A stretch of 64,000 nt of DNA. Source: CAWCKS01 sp963763485. GTDB lineage: Bacteria > Pseudomonadota > Alphaproteobacteria > Rhizobiales > Xanthobacteraceae. The stretch lies in NCBI GenBank assembly GCA_963763485.1, contig CAVXOW010000006.1:992001-1056000 (forward strand), given 5' to 3'. The first letter of the stretch is position 1; each line of letters starts with the position of its first letter. Under the pieces are notes generated by a model, which saw only the letters and a program-made list of their open reading frames with translations, was not told where the DNA came from and searched no databases. Position numbers and translations under genes: made by a program. This document shows positions 50,760 to 60,101 of this stretch, one piece after another.

Positions 50760-51716
50760 ATGACGCTGCGCTGCGCCATTCTCGACGACTACCAAAACAT
50801 CGCGCTGAAAATAGCGGACTGGTCGCCGCTCAAGGACAAGGCCGAGATCACCGTCTTCAATCAGCATCTCGGTGACACCGACAATGTCATCAAGGCGCTG
50901 AAGGATTTCGACATCATCTGCGCGATGCGCGAGCGCACGCCGTTCCGCCGCGAGGCGCTTGAAGCGCTGCCGAAGCTCAAGCTGCTGCTGACCTCGGGGA
51001 TGCGCAACGCGTCCTTCGACTCGGAGGCGGCGAAGGAGCGTGGCGTCGTGGTGTGCGGCACTGGCGGCTTCGGCAATCCGACGGCAGCGCTGGCGATCGG
51101 CCTGATGCTGGAGCTGACGCGAAAAATCGGCTTCGAGAACGCGCGGCTGAAAGCCGGTGCGCCCTGGCAGATCACGATGGGGCTCGATGCCGAAGGCCAG
51201 ACCATGGGGATCGTCGGCCTTGGCAGGCTCGGCGCCAGGGTCGCCGCCGTCGCGCTCGCCCTCGGCATGAAGGTCAATGCGTGGAGCCAGAATCTCACAC
51301 GCGAACGTTGCGCCGAAGTCGGCGTCGGCTACCTGTCGAAGGAAGAACTGTTCGCCACGTCCGACGTGATCAGCATTCATTTGATCCTGAGCAAGCGCAC
51401 GCGGGGCCTGATCACATCAGACGATATCGGACGGATGAAGTCGTCCGCCTATCTGATCAACACCGCGCGCGGGCCGATCGTCGATGAGGCTGCGCTGTTG
51501 AAGGCGTTGCAGGACAAGCGCATCGCCGGCGCCGGCATCGACACCTATTCGGTCGAACCGCTGCCGCTCGACAGCCCGTACCGCAAGCTCGACAACGTCG
51601 TGCTGACGCCGCATCTCGGCTACGTCACCGAGCAAGGCTATCGCGCCTACTATCGCGACATGGTCGAGAACATCACCGCCTGGCTCGCGGGCAAGCCAGT
51701 GCGCGTGATCGGGTAA
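50760..51716 (+). CDS. D-2-hydroxyacid dehydrogenase
   Basis: A 318-residue NAD-dependent oxidoreductase of the phosphoglycerate dehydrogenase superfamily. The dinucleotide motif GIVGLGRLGARVA lies near residue 145; the catalytic Arg (NTARGPIVDE), Glu (DTYSVEPLPL) and His (LTPHLGY near residue 285) are present. It resembles the general 2-hydroxyacid dehydrogenase rather than SerA (no ACT domain). Substrate unknown. Confidence 0.9.
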   Translation: MTLRCAILDDYQNIALKIADWSPLKDKAEITVFNQHLGDTDNVIKALKDFDIICAMRERTPFRREALEALPKLKLLLTSGMRNASFDSEAAKERGVVVCGTGGFGNPTAALAIGLMLELTRKIGFENARLKAGAPWQITMGLDAEGQTMGIVGLGRLGARVAAVALALGMKVNAWSQNLTRERCAEVGVGYLSKEELFATSDVISIHLILSKRTRGLITSDDIGRMKSSAYLINTARGPIVDEAALLKALQDKRIAGAGIDTYSVEPLPLDSPYRKLDNVVLTPHLGYVTEQGYRAYYRDMVENITAWLAGKPVRVIG

Positions 51717-51735
51717 ATCCGATCTTCGAGGGCGG

Positions 51736-51763
51736 CAGCCTCCCGAGTAACTAAGGGAGGCTG
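51736..51763. terminator. Hairpin between convergent genes
   Basis: Perfect 9-bp arms (CAGCCTCCC, GGGAGGCTG) with a 10-base loop lie between the dehydrogenase and L,D-transpeptidase stops. No long T-run is present. Confidence 0.45.
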
Positions 51764-51777
51764 ATCGCCGAAAACCG

Positions 51778-52980
51778 TCAGCGGATGGTGGTCGGCGGCG
51801 GCAGCGGCTGAACCGCGGTCGCATCGTTGCGGCTGTCGCCACGGTATATCGGCGTCGCCGACGCCGATGGCCCGGCTTGCGGCGGCAGCGGTCCACCTTG
51901 CGAAGTCGGCGGATAATACGGGCCACCCGGCGCGGGCGCAGCGGATGCCGTCACCGGCTGGGTCTGCGGCAGCACCACGACGCGGGTGCCAACCTTGACC
52001 CGCTCGAAGAGGTCGGAGACGTCCTCGTTCAACATGCCGACGCAGCCCGAAGAAACGAACTTGCCGATGGTCGACGGCTGATTGGTGCCGTGAATCCGAT
52101 ACGTGGTCGCGCCGAGATACATTGCGCGCGCGCCGAGCGGGTTGCCATCGCCGCCAGCCATGAAGCGCGGCAGATAGGGTTGGCGCTCGATCATCTCCGG
52201 CGGCGGATGCCAGTCCGGCCACTCGGCCTTGCGCGTGATCTTCTGCACGCCGGCCCAGGTGAAGCCCTCGCGGCCGACGCGCACGCCGTAGCGGATCGCG
52301 CGGCCATTGCCGAGCACGTAGTAGAGGTAGGTATTCGGCGTATCGACTACGATGGTGCCGGGCGGCTCCTTGGTGACGAAGCTCACCTCCTGCCGACGGA
52401 AATTGGGCGCCAGTTCGACCTTGCCGGTCTCCGGTTGATCCTCCGGCGGCAGGATCGACATCACCGAACCACGTCCCTCGCCGGCGACGCCCGGCGCCTG
52501 CTCGGCTGGTGCGCGCGGATCGGCTGTGGCCTGTTCGCCGCCGACCGCCTGCGGCGGACGCGGGCTGCCGTCATAGACCGGCGCGCCCTGCGGTCCGGCA
52601 GGCTGCGCGCGATCGGAATAGATCACGGCCGGCGGTCCGGGCGGTTGTCCGTAACGCGGATCATTCGGCGACAGGATCGGTCCCTGCGGCAGCGGCGCAC
52701 CAAGCGGCACGGCGCGCGCATAGCGCGGATCGTCGGGCGACAGAATTGGTCCAGGCGACGGGATCGTCGGGGTGCGTCCATCTTGAGGCACGGTGCCGGG
52801 CGGCGTCGCGTCGTCGTCAGCATCGTCGGAATCAGGCGCAGGCGCCGGATATTGCGCGGGACCGCGAGAATTCGCCGGATAGGGCTGAGACGGCGGGGGC
52901 GCATAAGTCTGCGCCGCAGCAGAGCACACCCAAGTCGCTGCCGCGCAAAGCGCGGCCAATCCAATCAGCCGTCCGACCAT
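51778..52980 (-). CDS. L,D-transpeptidase with Pro-rich linker
   Basis: A 400-residue exported enzyme related to the one at 17842. Signal peptide 1-24, then about 170 residues of Pro/Gln/Asp-rich linker containing repeated ILSPDDPRY/ILSPNDPRY units, then the YkuD domain. Catalytic HGTNQ and SSGCVGM are conserved, cysteine near residue 312. A Pro-rich tail follows. The long linker would let it reach across the periplasm from a membrane or envelope anchor. Confidence 0.92.
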   Translation of the reverse strand: MVGRLIGLAALCAAATWVCSAAAQTYAPPPSQPYPANSRGPAQYPAPAPDSDDADDDATPPGTVPQDGRTPTIPSPGPILSPDDPRYARAVPLGAPLPQGPILSPNDPRYGQPPGPPAVIYSDRAQPAGPQGAPVYDGSPRPPQAVGGEQATADPRAPAEQAPGVAGEGRGSVMSILPPEDQPETGKVELAPNFRRQEVSFVTKEPPGTIVVDTPNTYLYYVLGNGRAIRYGVRVGREGFTWAGVQKITRKAEWPDWHPPPEMIERQPYLPRFMAGGDGNPLGARAMYLGATTYRIHGTNQPSTIGKFVSSGCVGMLNEDVSDLFERVKVGTRVVVLPQTQPVTASAAPAPGGPYYPPTSQGGPLPPQAGPSASATPIYRGDSRNDATAVQPLPPPTTIR

Positions 52981-53390
52981 CGCCGTCCCTTCGATGAAAC
53001 GTCAGATATAGGCGCCCGCGGCAACCATATCGTTAATGAGCCAATCGCTTAGGATCGCGGCACATTCAAGACAATTCCGCCTGATGAGCGCTGCCGACGC
53101 CGGGAAAATCGACAGCACGCCGCCGAACTGTGGCGCGCGGGCCGCAATCGTGTCCAAGTCGTTGCAATAGCCAACTTTTTTCAGGCGCAAAGCGGCGCTT
53201 GAGTTATCCTCGGATTGCCTGATTCGCTGCGGCGGGAACCTGAACACCCACCGCGTCGAGGTGTGTATCCCCCAAAAGTACCGCCAAAGTACAAGTGTGT
53301 TGTGCATGGCGCGCAAGAACGCAGCGCACGGGCCTTAGCATCGCGGGCTCGACAACGAAGCCAGGAACTCAAGTGGGCAGGACGGCTTGA
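52981..53390. other. 410-base intergenic region
   Basis: Divergent spacer between the L,D-transpeptidase and Pro-rich protein genes. No credible gene, repeat or clear promoter pair is seen; the sequence is less GC-rich than the flanks near 53160. Confidence 0.4.
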
Positions 53391-54392
53391 ATGCTTCCGG
53401 GCTTTCGAATCCTCTTCGCGCTGGTCGTGCTCTCGTTTGCCATCCTGATCTTCGGTTTCAGCGCGCTGGCGCTGCTCCGCACCGCTCACCAGAACCTCGC
53501 AAGCCAGCCGACCTGGCAGCCCGCCTGGCGCACGCCAGTCGAAATTGCGAGCGCGCAACACAACGATCGCGAGCAAATCACGAACGGGACGCAGACGCTC
53601 GCGTTGCTGCGGATCGATCCGCCGGCTCCTCGACCTCACTCCGGCATGGAAGGCTTGGGTGTGGCGCCCGCTCCGGCGACCGATGCGCCGCCCGCTCCCT
53701 CCGCAGTTCAGGAGCATGGCGACGCGGCGCCAGACAATGTCGCGACCGAAGTAAAGTCGTCGCAGCCTGCGGAAACATCCACAGCCGCGATCCGCGATGA
53801 CCGCCCGATTCCCCCAGCGGGGCCTGACCCGGTCGCGAGCGCCGACTACCAGACGAGCGCGCAAACGACAGCAGCACCGCCGGCCGACGAGGCTCCGAAA
53901 TCGACGGCATCGAACGCAAGCGCCGCTCCAGAAGCGCCGCAAGGCGCGACCCTGCCGGGGCAAGTTGCGGCATCTGAGCCGGTCGCCCCTCAGCCCGACG
54001 CCACGGCACCGGGCGCGAACGCCGCCGAAGCAGCGAGCGAGACCACCAAGGCCGACCCAGCAGCTCCGAACTCAGAGCTGCCGATCAAGCTCGCTGCGCT
54101 ACCGGACGCCACCACAGGCTCAGCCGAAGCCGGGCAACAAGCAGGACAGCAACTGAGCGCCAAGAAGGCCGACGCTGCAGAGCTCAGGGCAAAACGCCGC
54201 GCGCGGGCGCGACAGCGCGCGCGGCGCCTCGCCTTGGCGCGTGCACGTGCGGCACAGCTTGCGCAACAACAGCAGGCGACGGCCACCTCACTGTTCTACG
54301 GCTCGAATGTTTCGACAACTCAGAACGCGACCAGCGCGGCGAACTCAGCGCCGAACGCGACGCCGTTCGGCCCGCCGCACGGGGCTCCCTGA
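53391..54392 (+). CDS. Membrane-anchored Pro/Ala-rich hypothetical protein
   Basis: A 333-residue protein with one N-terminal transmembrane helix (residues 7-29) and a long low-complexity Ala/Pro/Gln-rich exported segment, ending in a basic helix (RAKRRARARQRARRLALARA) and an Asn/Thr-rich tail. The plan is that of a periplasmic spacer; no domain is recognised. It ends 12 bases before a palindromic repeat. Confidence 0.65.
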   Translation: MLPGFRILFALVVLSFAILIFGFSALALLRTAHQNLASQPTWQPAWRTPVEIASAQHNDREQITNGTQTLALLRIDPPAPRPHSGMEGLGVAPAPATDAPPAPSAVQEHGDAAPDNVATEVKSSQPAETSTAAIRDDRPIPPAGPDPVASADYQTSAQTTAAPPADEAPKSTASNASAAPEAPQGATLPGQVAASEPVAPQPDATAPGANAAEAASETTKADPAAPNSELPIKLAALPDATTGSAEAGQQAGQQLSAKKADAAELRAKRRARARQRARRLALARARAAQLAQQQQATATSLFYGSNVSTTQNATSAANSAPNATPFGPPHGAP

Positions 54393-54404
54393 GGCGAGTC
54401 CTTT

Positions 54405-54476
54405 ACGCATGTTCTTTTCGGAGAATTGTTACCCACCCCCGATCAAGTCGAGGGGGTGCTTTTCCGGGACATGCGC
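54405..54476. repeat. Palindromic repeat (family F), copy 2
   Basis: Shares GATCAAGTCGAGGG and TGCTTTTCCGGGACATGCGC with copy 1 at 50247. It ends in the first base of the sulfurtransferase stop codon. Confidence 0.85.
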
Positions 54477-55330
54477 TACGCGGGGCCTGTTGCGATGTCG
54501 GGGCCGTCGGGCAGGCCCCATTCGGCCCAGGAGCCGTCATAGAGCGCCGGGTTGTCGACGCCGAGGCGATAGAGCGCGAGCGTCAGCACGGCCGCGGACA
54601 CGCCTGAGCCGCAGCTTGTCAGCATTGGCTTGTCGAGCTTGACGCCGGCGCCTGCGAAGGCTGCGCGGAGCTCGCCGAGCGGCTTCATCGTGCCGGTCTT
54701 GGCGTCGATCAATTCGCCGTACGGCATGTTGTAGCTGCCGGGAATGCGGCCCGAACGGCGCCCCGGCCACGGCTCCTCGACGCTGCCTTCGAAGCGATCG
54801 CGGGTGCGCGCGTCAATCACCTGCTCGAGCTTGCTCCTGAGGTTGCCGAGCAGCTGCTGCTTGCTGCGGACGCGTTTGGCATCAAACGTTGCAACGAATT
54901 TAGAGGCCGACGGCTTTGTTTCGCCGCTTTCGATCGGCCGCCCCTCCGCGATCCATTTCTTCAGGCCGCCGTCGAGGACCCGCACGTCGGCGTGGCCGAA
55001 CGACAGGAACATCCACCACGCACGTGGAGCGGCGACCCACGATCCCGAATTGTAGAGCACGACGGTGTCGCCGTTGCCGACACCAAGTGCGCCGACGTCT
55101 CGCCCGAACTGCTCCGCGCTCGGAAACATGTGCGGCAGCGAACTTGAATGATCGGCGACGCCATCGACATCGAAGAACACGGCGCCGGGAATGTGGCTCT
55201 TGAGATAATCCTCTCTCGGCAGCGGCGTGACGCCCGGCATCTTGAACGACGCATCGAGCAGTTTGACACGCGGATCCTTTGAATGATCGGCGAGCCATTG
55301 TGTGCTCACAAGGGGATCGGCATTCGCCAT
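54476..55330 (-). CDS. sseA: 3-mercaptopyruvate sulfurtransferase (two rhodanese domains)
   Basis: A 284-residue enzyme with two rhodanese domains. The N-terminal domain has no catalytic cysteine in its loop. The C-terminal domain has the catalytic loop CGSGVSA near residue 234, the signature of mercaptopyruvate sulfurtransferases, which move sulfane sulfur to thiols or cyanide. Start at ATG 55330. It may act with the sulfide-oxidising locus at 36-39 kb, but they are not linked here. Confidence 0.88.
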   Translation of the reverse strand: MANADPLVSTQWLADHSKDPRVKLLDASFKMPGVTPLPREDYLKSHIPGAVFFDVDGVADHSSSLPHMFPSAEQFGRDVGALGVGNGDTVVLYNSGSWVAAPRAWWMFLSFGHADVRVLDGGLKKWIAEGRPIESGETKPSASKFVATFDAKRVRSKQQLLGNLRSKLEQVIDARTRDRFEGSVEEPWPGRRSGRIPGSYNMPYGELIDAKTGTMKPLGELRAAFAGAGVKLDKPMLTSCGSGVSAAVLTLALYRLGVDNPALYDGSWAEWGLPDGPDIATGPA

Positions 55331-55355
55331 AGAGTTTGTCTCCCGCAACCACATC

Positions 55356-55496
55356 GCTCCTCATGGTGAGGAGGCGTGAAACGCCGTCTCGAACCATGAG
55401 GCCACAGAGTCAGCGGCCTCATCCTTCGAGACGCGCCGTAGCCGTCCGAAGAACGGCGTCGCTTCGCGCGCCTATGGCGCTCCTCAGGATGAGGGG
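55356..55496. repeat. Palindromic repeat, family D, copy 1
   Basis: Contains GGCCTCATCCTTCGAGA and flanking GCTCCTCATGGTGAGGAG and GCTCCTCAGGATGAGG palindromes. Related copies at 59991-60101 and 63549-63717. Confidence 0.8.
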
Positions 55497-55502
55497 AAGC
55501 GA

Positions 55503-55925
55503 CTACTTCTTCGGCTCGACCTTCTCGGTCGCGCCGCCGGCCTCGCGCCAGGCGGTGAAGCCACCGCCGATATGCGCGACCGGCTTCAGGCCCATTTCCT
55601 TTGCAGCCTTGGCGGCGAGCGCGGAGCGCCAGCCGCTGGCGCAATGAAACACGAACTTCTTGTCTTCCTGGAAGATCGGCTTTGCGTACGGACTTGCCGG
55701 ATCGATCCAGAACTCGAGCATGCCGCGCGGGCAATGGAACGCGCCGGGAATGCGCCCTTCGCGCTCGATCTCGCGCGGATCGCGCAGGTCGACGATCACG
55801 GTGTCGGTCAGGCCTGCGCCGCCCTTGGGATACAGCTTGGCGGCTTCAGCGGCGGGAATCGTCTCGATCGCCGCATTGGCCTCGTCGAGCATGGCCTTGT
55901 AGCCACGGGTGATTGTTTGGGTCAT
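55503..55925 (-). CDS. Single-domain rhodanese
   Basis: A 140-residue sulfurtransferase with one rhodanese domain; the catalytic cysteine lies in the loop HCASGWRSA near residue 95, followed by VAHIGGGFTAWREAGG. Same direction as sseA, separated from it by a repeat. Accepts persulfide sulfur; partner unknown. Confidence 0.87.
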   Translation of the reverse strand: MTQTITRGYKAMLDEANAAIETIPAAEAAKLYPKGGAGLTDTVIVDLRDPREIEREGRIPGAFHCPRGMLEFWIDPASPYAKPIFQEDKKFVFHCASGWRSALAAKAAKEMGLKPVAHIGGGFTAWREAGGATEKVEPKK

Positions 55926-55975
55926 GTGCGGCGCTCCTGGCTGACGATGCGACGCTCCCGGCCGGGCCTGGTGCG

Positions 55976-57151
55976 CTAGCGTACCAGCTCACGCATGGCC
56001 CCATCGAGGCCTTCGAGCGTCAGCGGGAACATGCGGTTATTCACCGCCTTCTTGATGATGTTGATCGACTCCGAATAACCCCAGTGCTTCTCGGCAACCG
56101 GGTTGAGCCATATCGTGTGGGGATAGGTCCGCGTCACCCGCTCGAGCCAGACCGAGCCGGCCTCCTCGTTGACGTGCTCGACCGAGCCGCCCGGCATCAT
56201 GATCTCGTAGGGCGACATCGAGGCATCGCCGACGAACACGATTTTGTAGTCGTGCGCGTATTTGTGCATCACGTTCCAGGTCGGCGTGCGGTCGGTGAAG
56301 CGGCGGCGATTGTCCTTCCACACGCTCTCGTAGAGGCAGTTGTGGAAGTAGAAATACTCCATGTGCTTGAACTCGGTCTTGGCGGCCGAGAACAGCTCTT
56401 CGACGGTCTTGATGTGCGAATCCATCGAGCCGCCGATGTCGAAGAAGATCAAAACCTTCACGGCATTGCGCCGCTCGGGACGCATGTGCAGGTCGAGGTA
56501 GCCCTGGTTGGCCGTCTTCTTGATCGTGGTGTCGAGATCAAGCTCGTCGGGTGAACCGGTACGCGCGAACTTGCGCAAGCGGCGCAGCGCGATCTTGATG
56601 TTGCGGATGCCGAGTTCGACGTTGCCGTCGAGATCCTTGAACTCGCGACGGTCCCAGACCTTCACTGCGCTGAAGTTGCGGTTCTTCTTTTGACCAATGC
56701 GGACGCCGGCCGGATTGTAGCCCTCGGCGCCGAACGGCGAGGTGCCGGCAGTGCCGATCCACTTGTTGCCGCCCTGATGGCGGCCGCGCTGCTCTTCAAG
56801 TCGCTTGCGCAGGGTCTCCATGAGCTTGTCCCAGCCCATGGCCTCGATCTGCTTCTTCTCTTCCTCGGTCAGATATTTATCGACCAGCTTCTTCAGCCAC
56901 TCTTCCGGAATGTCGGCCTTGTCGAGCGCATCGAGCAGGCTTTCGAGTCCCTTGAAGGTGACGCCGAACACGCGGTCGAACTTGTCGAGATTGCGCTCGT
57001 CCTTCACCAGCGAGGTGCGCGCGAGGTAGTAGAAATGCTCGACCGAGCGCTCAGCGAGATCGGCGTCGATCGCTTCCATCAAGGTCAGATATTCGCGCAG
57101 CGTAACCGGGATCTGCGCTTCGCGGAGATTGGAGAAGAATTCGAGGAACAT
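55976..57151 (-). CDS. VWA-domain (CoxE/YehP-like) protein
   Basis: A 391-residue cytoplasmic protein whose C-terminal half is a von Willebrand A domain of the type that works with MoxR AAA+ ATPases to activate metal- or cofactor-dependent enzymes. The MIDAS-like site reads DIGGSMDSH rather than the canonical DxSxS, so metal binding may differ. The MoxR partner gene lies at 57827 in the opposite direction, with a GlsB-like gene between. The ATG at 57151 is preferred to the TTG at 57187. Confidence 0.85.
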   Translation of the reverse strand: MFLEFFSNLREAQIPVTLREYLTLMEAIDADLAERSVEHFYYLARTSLVKDERNLDKFDRVFGVTFKGLESLLDALDKADIPEEWLKKLVDKYLTEEEKKQIEAMGWDKLMETLRKRLEEQRGRHQGGNKWIGTAGTSPFGAEGYNPAGVRIGQKKNRNFSAVKVWDRREFKDLDGNVELGIRNIKIALRRLRKFARTGSPDELDLDTTIKKTANQGYLDLHMRPERRNAVKVLIFFDIGGSMDSHIKTVEELFSAAKTEFKHMEYFYFHNCLYESVWKDNRRRFTDRTPTWNVMHKYAHDYKIVFVGDASMSPYEIMMPGGSVEHVNEEAGSVWLERVTRTYPHTIWLNPVAEKHWGYSESINIIKKAVNNRMFPLTLEGLDGAMRELVR

Positions 57152-57400
57152 GGCGCGACAGTGTGACGGGAGGATACCTTGCGTCAAGATAGGCTTTGCC
57201 GGTTTGCTTTGCCAGGATCATACCCTGACGCAACCCTGCGCGCGGAAAAAGCGGGGCTCCGCCGGGCTGAATAGCCCGCGCGCTGGACGGAGAGCCGGAT
57301 TTATCTAGACTTGTCGACACCCGGGCTCTGCGGCGGGGTTCTGATATCGAGCGAACGGCTTGGTCGTTGGCAGCGAAGCGCCGGCATTGGGGAGAACGTC

Positions 57401-57652
57401 ATGGTTGAATCTGTCATTGCGTGGCTCATCGTCGGCGCGGTCGCGGGCTGGATCGCCGGCAAGGTCGTCCGCGGCGGCGGCTTTGGACTGCTCGGCAACA
57501 TCGTGGTCGGTATTGTCGGCGCTGTGGTCGCGGGCTGGCTCCTGCCGCAGCTCGGCATCGCGCTCGGCTTCGGCATCGTGCGCGCAATCATTAACGCCGC
57601 GATCGGCGCCATCATCTTGCTGGTTGTCCTCTCGCTGATCAGGCGAGCTTGA
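57401..57652 (+). CDS. GlsB/YeaQ/YmgE-family membrane protein
   Basis: An 83-residue protein with three transmembrane helices and Gly-rich loops (GWIAGKVVRGGGFGLLGN), the transglycosylase-associated/GlsB stress-membrane family. GGGGAGAACGTC precedes the ATG at 57401. Followed by a hairpin terminator. Confidence 0.88.
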   Translation: MVESVIAWLIVGAVAGWIAGKVVRGGGFGLLGNIVVGIVGAVVAGWLLPQLGIALGFGIVRAIINAAIGAIILLVVLSLIRRA

Positions 57653-57691
57653 CGCGGACATGCGCCAAGACATTCACGCTATGAAAATTCG

Positions 57692-57722
57692 GGACGGCCA
57701 CCTGCAGGCGGCCGTCCTTGTT
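57692..57722 (+). terminator. Intrinsic terminator
   Basis: GGACGGCC and GGCCGTCC pair across a 10-base loop and are followed by TTGTTCT. Confidence 0.65.
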
Positions 57723-57826
57723 CTGTCCGGGGGTAGCAGCTAGTCTGAATTCTGAACCCGGCAATTCCAGGCCACGACGGCTCAAAACGACAGGAAACAG
57801 GGCCTCTTTCAACCCAAGGCGATCCG

Positions 57827-58669
57827 ATGAAATTTACCGGTACCAAGAATTATGTTGCCACCGACGATTTGAAGGTCGCGGTCAACGCCTCGATTACGCT
57901 GGAGCGGCCGCTCCTGATCAAGGGCGAGCCGGGCACCGGGAAGACCGTGCTGGCGGAAGAGGTCGCGAAGGCGCTCGATGCCCCGCTGATCACCTGGCAC
58001 ATCAAGTCGACCACCAAGGCGCAGCAGGGCCTTTACGAGTACGACGCCGTCTCGCGTCTGCGCGACAGCCAGCTCGGCGACCCCCGCGTCTCCGACATTT
58101 CGAACTACATCAAGCGCGGCAAGCTGTGGGATGCCTTCACCTCGGAGAAGCGCCCGGTGCTGCTGATCGACGAGGTCGACAAGGCGGACATCGAGTTTCC
58201 GAACGACCTGCTGCTCGAGCTCGATCGCATGGAGTTCTTCGTCTACGAGACCGGCGAGAACATCAAGGCGGCCAAGCGTCCGATGGTGATGATCACCTCG
58301 AACAACGAGAAGGAACTGCCGGACGCCTTCCTGCGCCGCTGCTTCTTCCACTACATCAAGTTCCCCGACGCCGAGACGATGACGCAGATCGTCGACGTGC
58401 ACTTCCCCGGTATCAAGCAGCGGCTGGTCGAGGAAGCCCTGCGCATCTTCTTCGAGGTGCGCGAAGTGCCCGGCCTGAAGAAGAAGCCGTCGACCTCGGA
58501 GCTGCTCGACTGGCTGAAGCTCCTGCTCAATGAGGATATGACGCCGGAAATGCTGCGCGAACGTGATCCGCGCAAGCTGATCCCGCCGCTGCACGGCGCG
58601 CTGCTCAAGAACGAACAGGATGTCCACCTGTTCGAGCGGCTGGCCTTCCTGTCGCGCCGCGAGGTCTGA
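57827..58669 (+). CDS. MoxR-family AAA+ ATPase
   Basis: A 280-residue chaperone ATPase. Walker A GEPGTGKT near residue 30, Walker B LLIDEVDKAD near residue 115, sensor-1 region TSNNEKELPDAFLRRC near residue 165. It probably remodels a metalloenzyme together with the VWA protein encoded at 55976-57151, although the two genes are divergent here instead of in one operon. Confidence 0.9.
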   Translation: MKFTGTKNYVATDDLKVAVNASITLERPLLIKGEPGTGKTVLAEEVAKALDAPLITWHIKSTTKAQQGLYEYDAVSRLRDSQLGDPRVSDISNYIKRGKLWDAFTSEKRPVLLIDEVDKADIEFPNDLLLELDRMEFFVYETGENIKAAKRPMVMITSNNEKELPDAFLRRCFFHYIKFPDAETMTQIVDVHFPGIKQRLVEEALRIFFEVREVPGLKKKPSTSELLDWLKLLLNEDMTPEMLRERDPRKLIPPLHGALLKNEQDVHLFERLAFLSRREV

Positions 58670-58701
58670 ACGGTTACGCTCCCGAATACAAATTGATTAG
58701 C

Positions 58702-58746
58702 GCTTCGGGCGGAAAGGCTGCACAGGCTTTTCCGCCCGAAGCACTT
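58702..58746 (+). terminator. Hairpin after moxR-like gene
   Basis: A 14-base stem (GCTTCGGGCGGAAA with its complement ending at 58742) lies between the MoxR stop and the HAD gene; a short T-rich stretch follows. Confidence 0.6.
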
Positions 58747-58758
58747 TCAGGATGATCC

Positions 58759-59376
58759 ATGCCCGCGCCGCGCGCCAAAATTGTCGTGTTCGATATTGGC
58801 AAGGTCCTGATCGACTGGGACCCGCGGCACCTCTATCGCACGATGTTTTCCGACGCGCAGGAGATGGAGGCTTTTCTCGGCGAGGTCTGCGCGCGGGACT
58901 GGATTCTCGAACTCGACCGCGGCAAGCCTTTTGCCGAAGCCGTCACCGAGCGCATCGCGCTATTTCCGCACTATGAGAAGGAAATCCGCGCCTTCGACGA
59001 GCGCTGGCACGAGACCAACCGCGGCGTCATCGACGGCTCGATGGCGATCCTGCAAAAGCTGCAAGCCAACGGCGTGCCCAACTACGCGATCACCAATTTT
59101 TCGGCGGAAAAGTTCGAAGGCGCGCGAGAGATCTTCCCCTTCCTCGACAGTTTTGAGGGCATCGTGGTGTCAGGCCGCGAGCGGCTACTGAAGCCGGATG
59201 CCGCGATCTACGAGCTGTTTCTCGACCGTCATGGCCTCGCCGCGGCCGACTGCATCTTCATCGACGACTCCACCGCCAATGTCGCAGGCGCCGAGGCCGT
59301 CGGCATGCATGGACATCACTTTGTCGGCGCTGACGGCCTCGCTGCCGCGCTGCGCGCGCACGGGTTTGACGTGTAA
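58759..59376 (+). CDS. HAD-superfamily hydrolase
   Basis: A 205-residue haloacid dehalogenase-like hydrolase of subfamily IA. Catalytic aspartate motif VVFDIGKVLIDWD near residue 9 (the usual DxD is DIG, with a Gly at the second acidic position), a Thr/Asn motif AITNFSAEKF, a Lys in LLKPDAAIY and acidic motif FIDDSTAN. It may be a phosphatase or dehalogenase. Confidence 0.85.
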   Translation: MPAPRAKIVVFDIGKVLIDWDPRHLYRTMFSDAQEMEAFLGEVCARDWILELDRGKPFAEAVTERIALFPHYEKEIRAFDERWHETNRGVIDGSMAILQKLQANGVPNYAITNFSAEKFEGAREIFPFLDSFEGIVVSGRERLLKPDAAIYELFLDRHGLAAADCIFIDDSTANVAGAEAVGMHGHHFVGADGLAAALRAHGFDV

Positions 59377-59967
59377 CTAGCGTCGCCTGCCGAGTTGATG
59401 GCCCAGGTGCGCGCGCACTGTCGGCCACTCGCTCGCGATGATCGAGAACACCACCGTGTCGCGCAAAGAGCCGTTCGGCGCGACCTGATGGCTGCGCAGG
59501 ATGCCGTCCTGCTTGGCGCCGAGCCGCTCGATGGCGCGCCGGCTCTGGTGGTTGAAGAAGTGCGTGCGGAACTCGACCGCGATGCAATCGAGATTTTCGA
59601 AGGCATGCCGCAACAGCATCAGCTTGCATTCGGTGTTGAGCGGCGAGCGTTGCACGCTTCCCGCATACCAGGTCGAACCGATTTCGACGCGCTTGTTGGT
59701 GGCGTCAATGTTCATGAACGTCGTCATGCCGACGATCTTGCCCGCGGCGTTGCGCACCGTGAACGGCAGCATCGAGCCCGCGGCCTGCAGACCAAGCCGA
59801 CGCTCGATCTCGGCATCCATTTTGTCCGGCGCCGGCACATAGGTGTACCAGAGTTTCCACAGCTCGCCATCTTTGACCGCCTCGATCAGCGCGTCGCGAT
59901 GCGCGCGCTGCAGCGGCTCGAGCTTGGCGTGATCACCGGTGAGAACGACAGGGTCAGGCCAGGGCAT
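59377..59967 (-). CDS. GNAT acetyltransferase (RimJ/RimL-like)
   Basis: A 196-residue acetyltransferase. Conserved RimJ/L features: GDHAKLEPLQRAHRD at the N-terminus, MTTFMNIDATNKRVEIGSTW, and RAIERLGAKQDGILRSHQ near residue 150 for the acetyl-CoA site. Its stop abuts the HAD gene stop directly (59376/59377). Substrate unknown. Confidence 0.87.
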   Translation of the reverse strand: MPWPDPVVLTGDHAKLEPLQRAHRDALIEAVKDGELWKLWYTYVPAPDKMDAEIERRLGLQAAGSMLPFTVRNAAGKIVGMTTFMNIDATNKRVEIGSTWYAGSVQRSPLNTECKLMLLRHAFENLDCIAVEFRTHFFNHQSRRAIERLGAKQDGILRSHQVAPNGSLRDTVVFSIIASEWPTVRAHLGHQLGRRR

Positions 59968-59990
59968 CTTTTCACCTTTCTCGACATTCT

Positions 59991-60101
59991 CTCCTCATCC
60001 TGAGGAGCCCGCCGGAGGCGGGCATCTCGAAGGGTGGGGCCACGGATTCAGTGGCCTCATCCTTCGAGATGCGAACTGCGTTCGCTCCTCACCATGAGGA
60101 G
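59991..60101. repeat. Palindromic repeat, family D, copy 2
   Basis: Arms CTCCTCATCCTGAGGAG and CTCCTCACCATGAGGAG, centre with CAGTGGCCTCATCCTTCGAG. Confidence 0.85.

Noticed and set aside
51877..53052. A 391-residue open frame opposite the second L,D-transpeptidase
   Set aside because: Antisense, Arg-rich, no motif.
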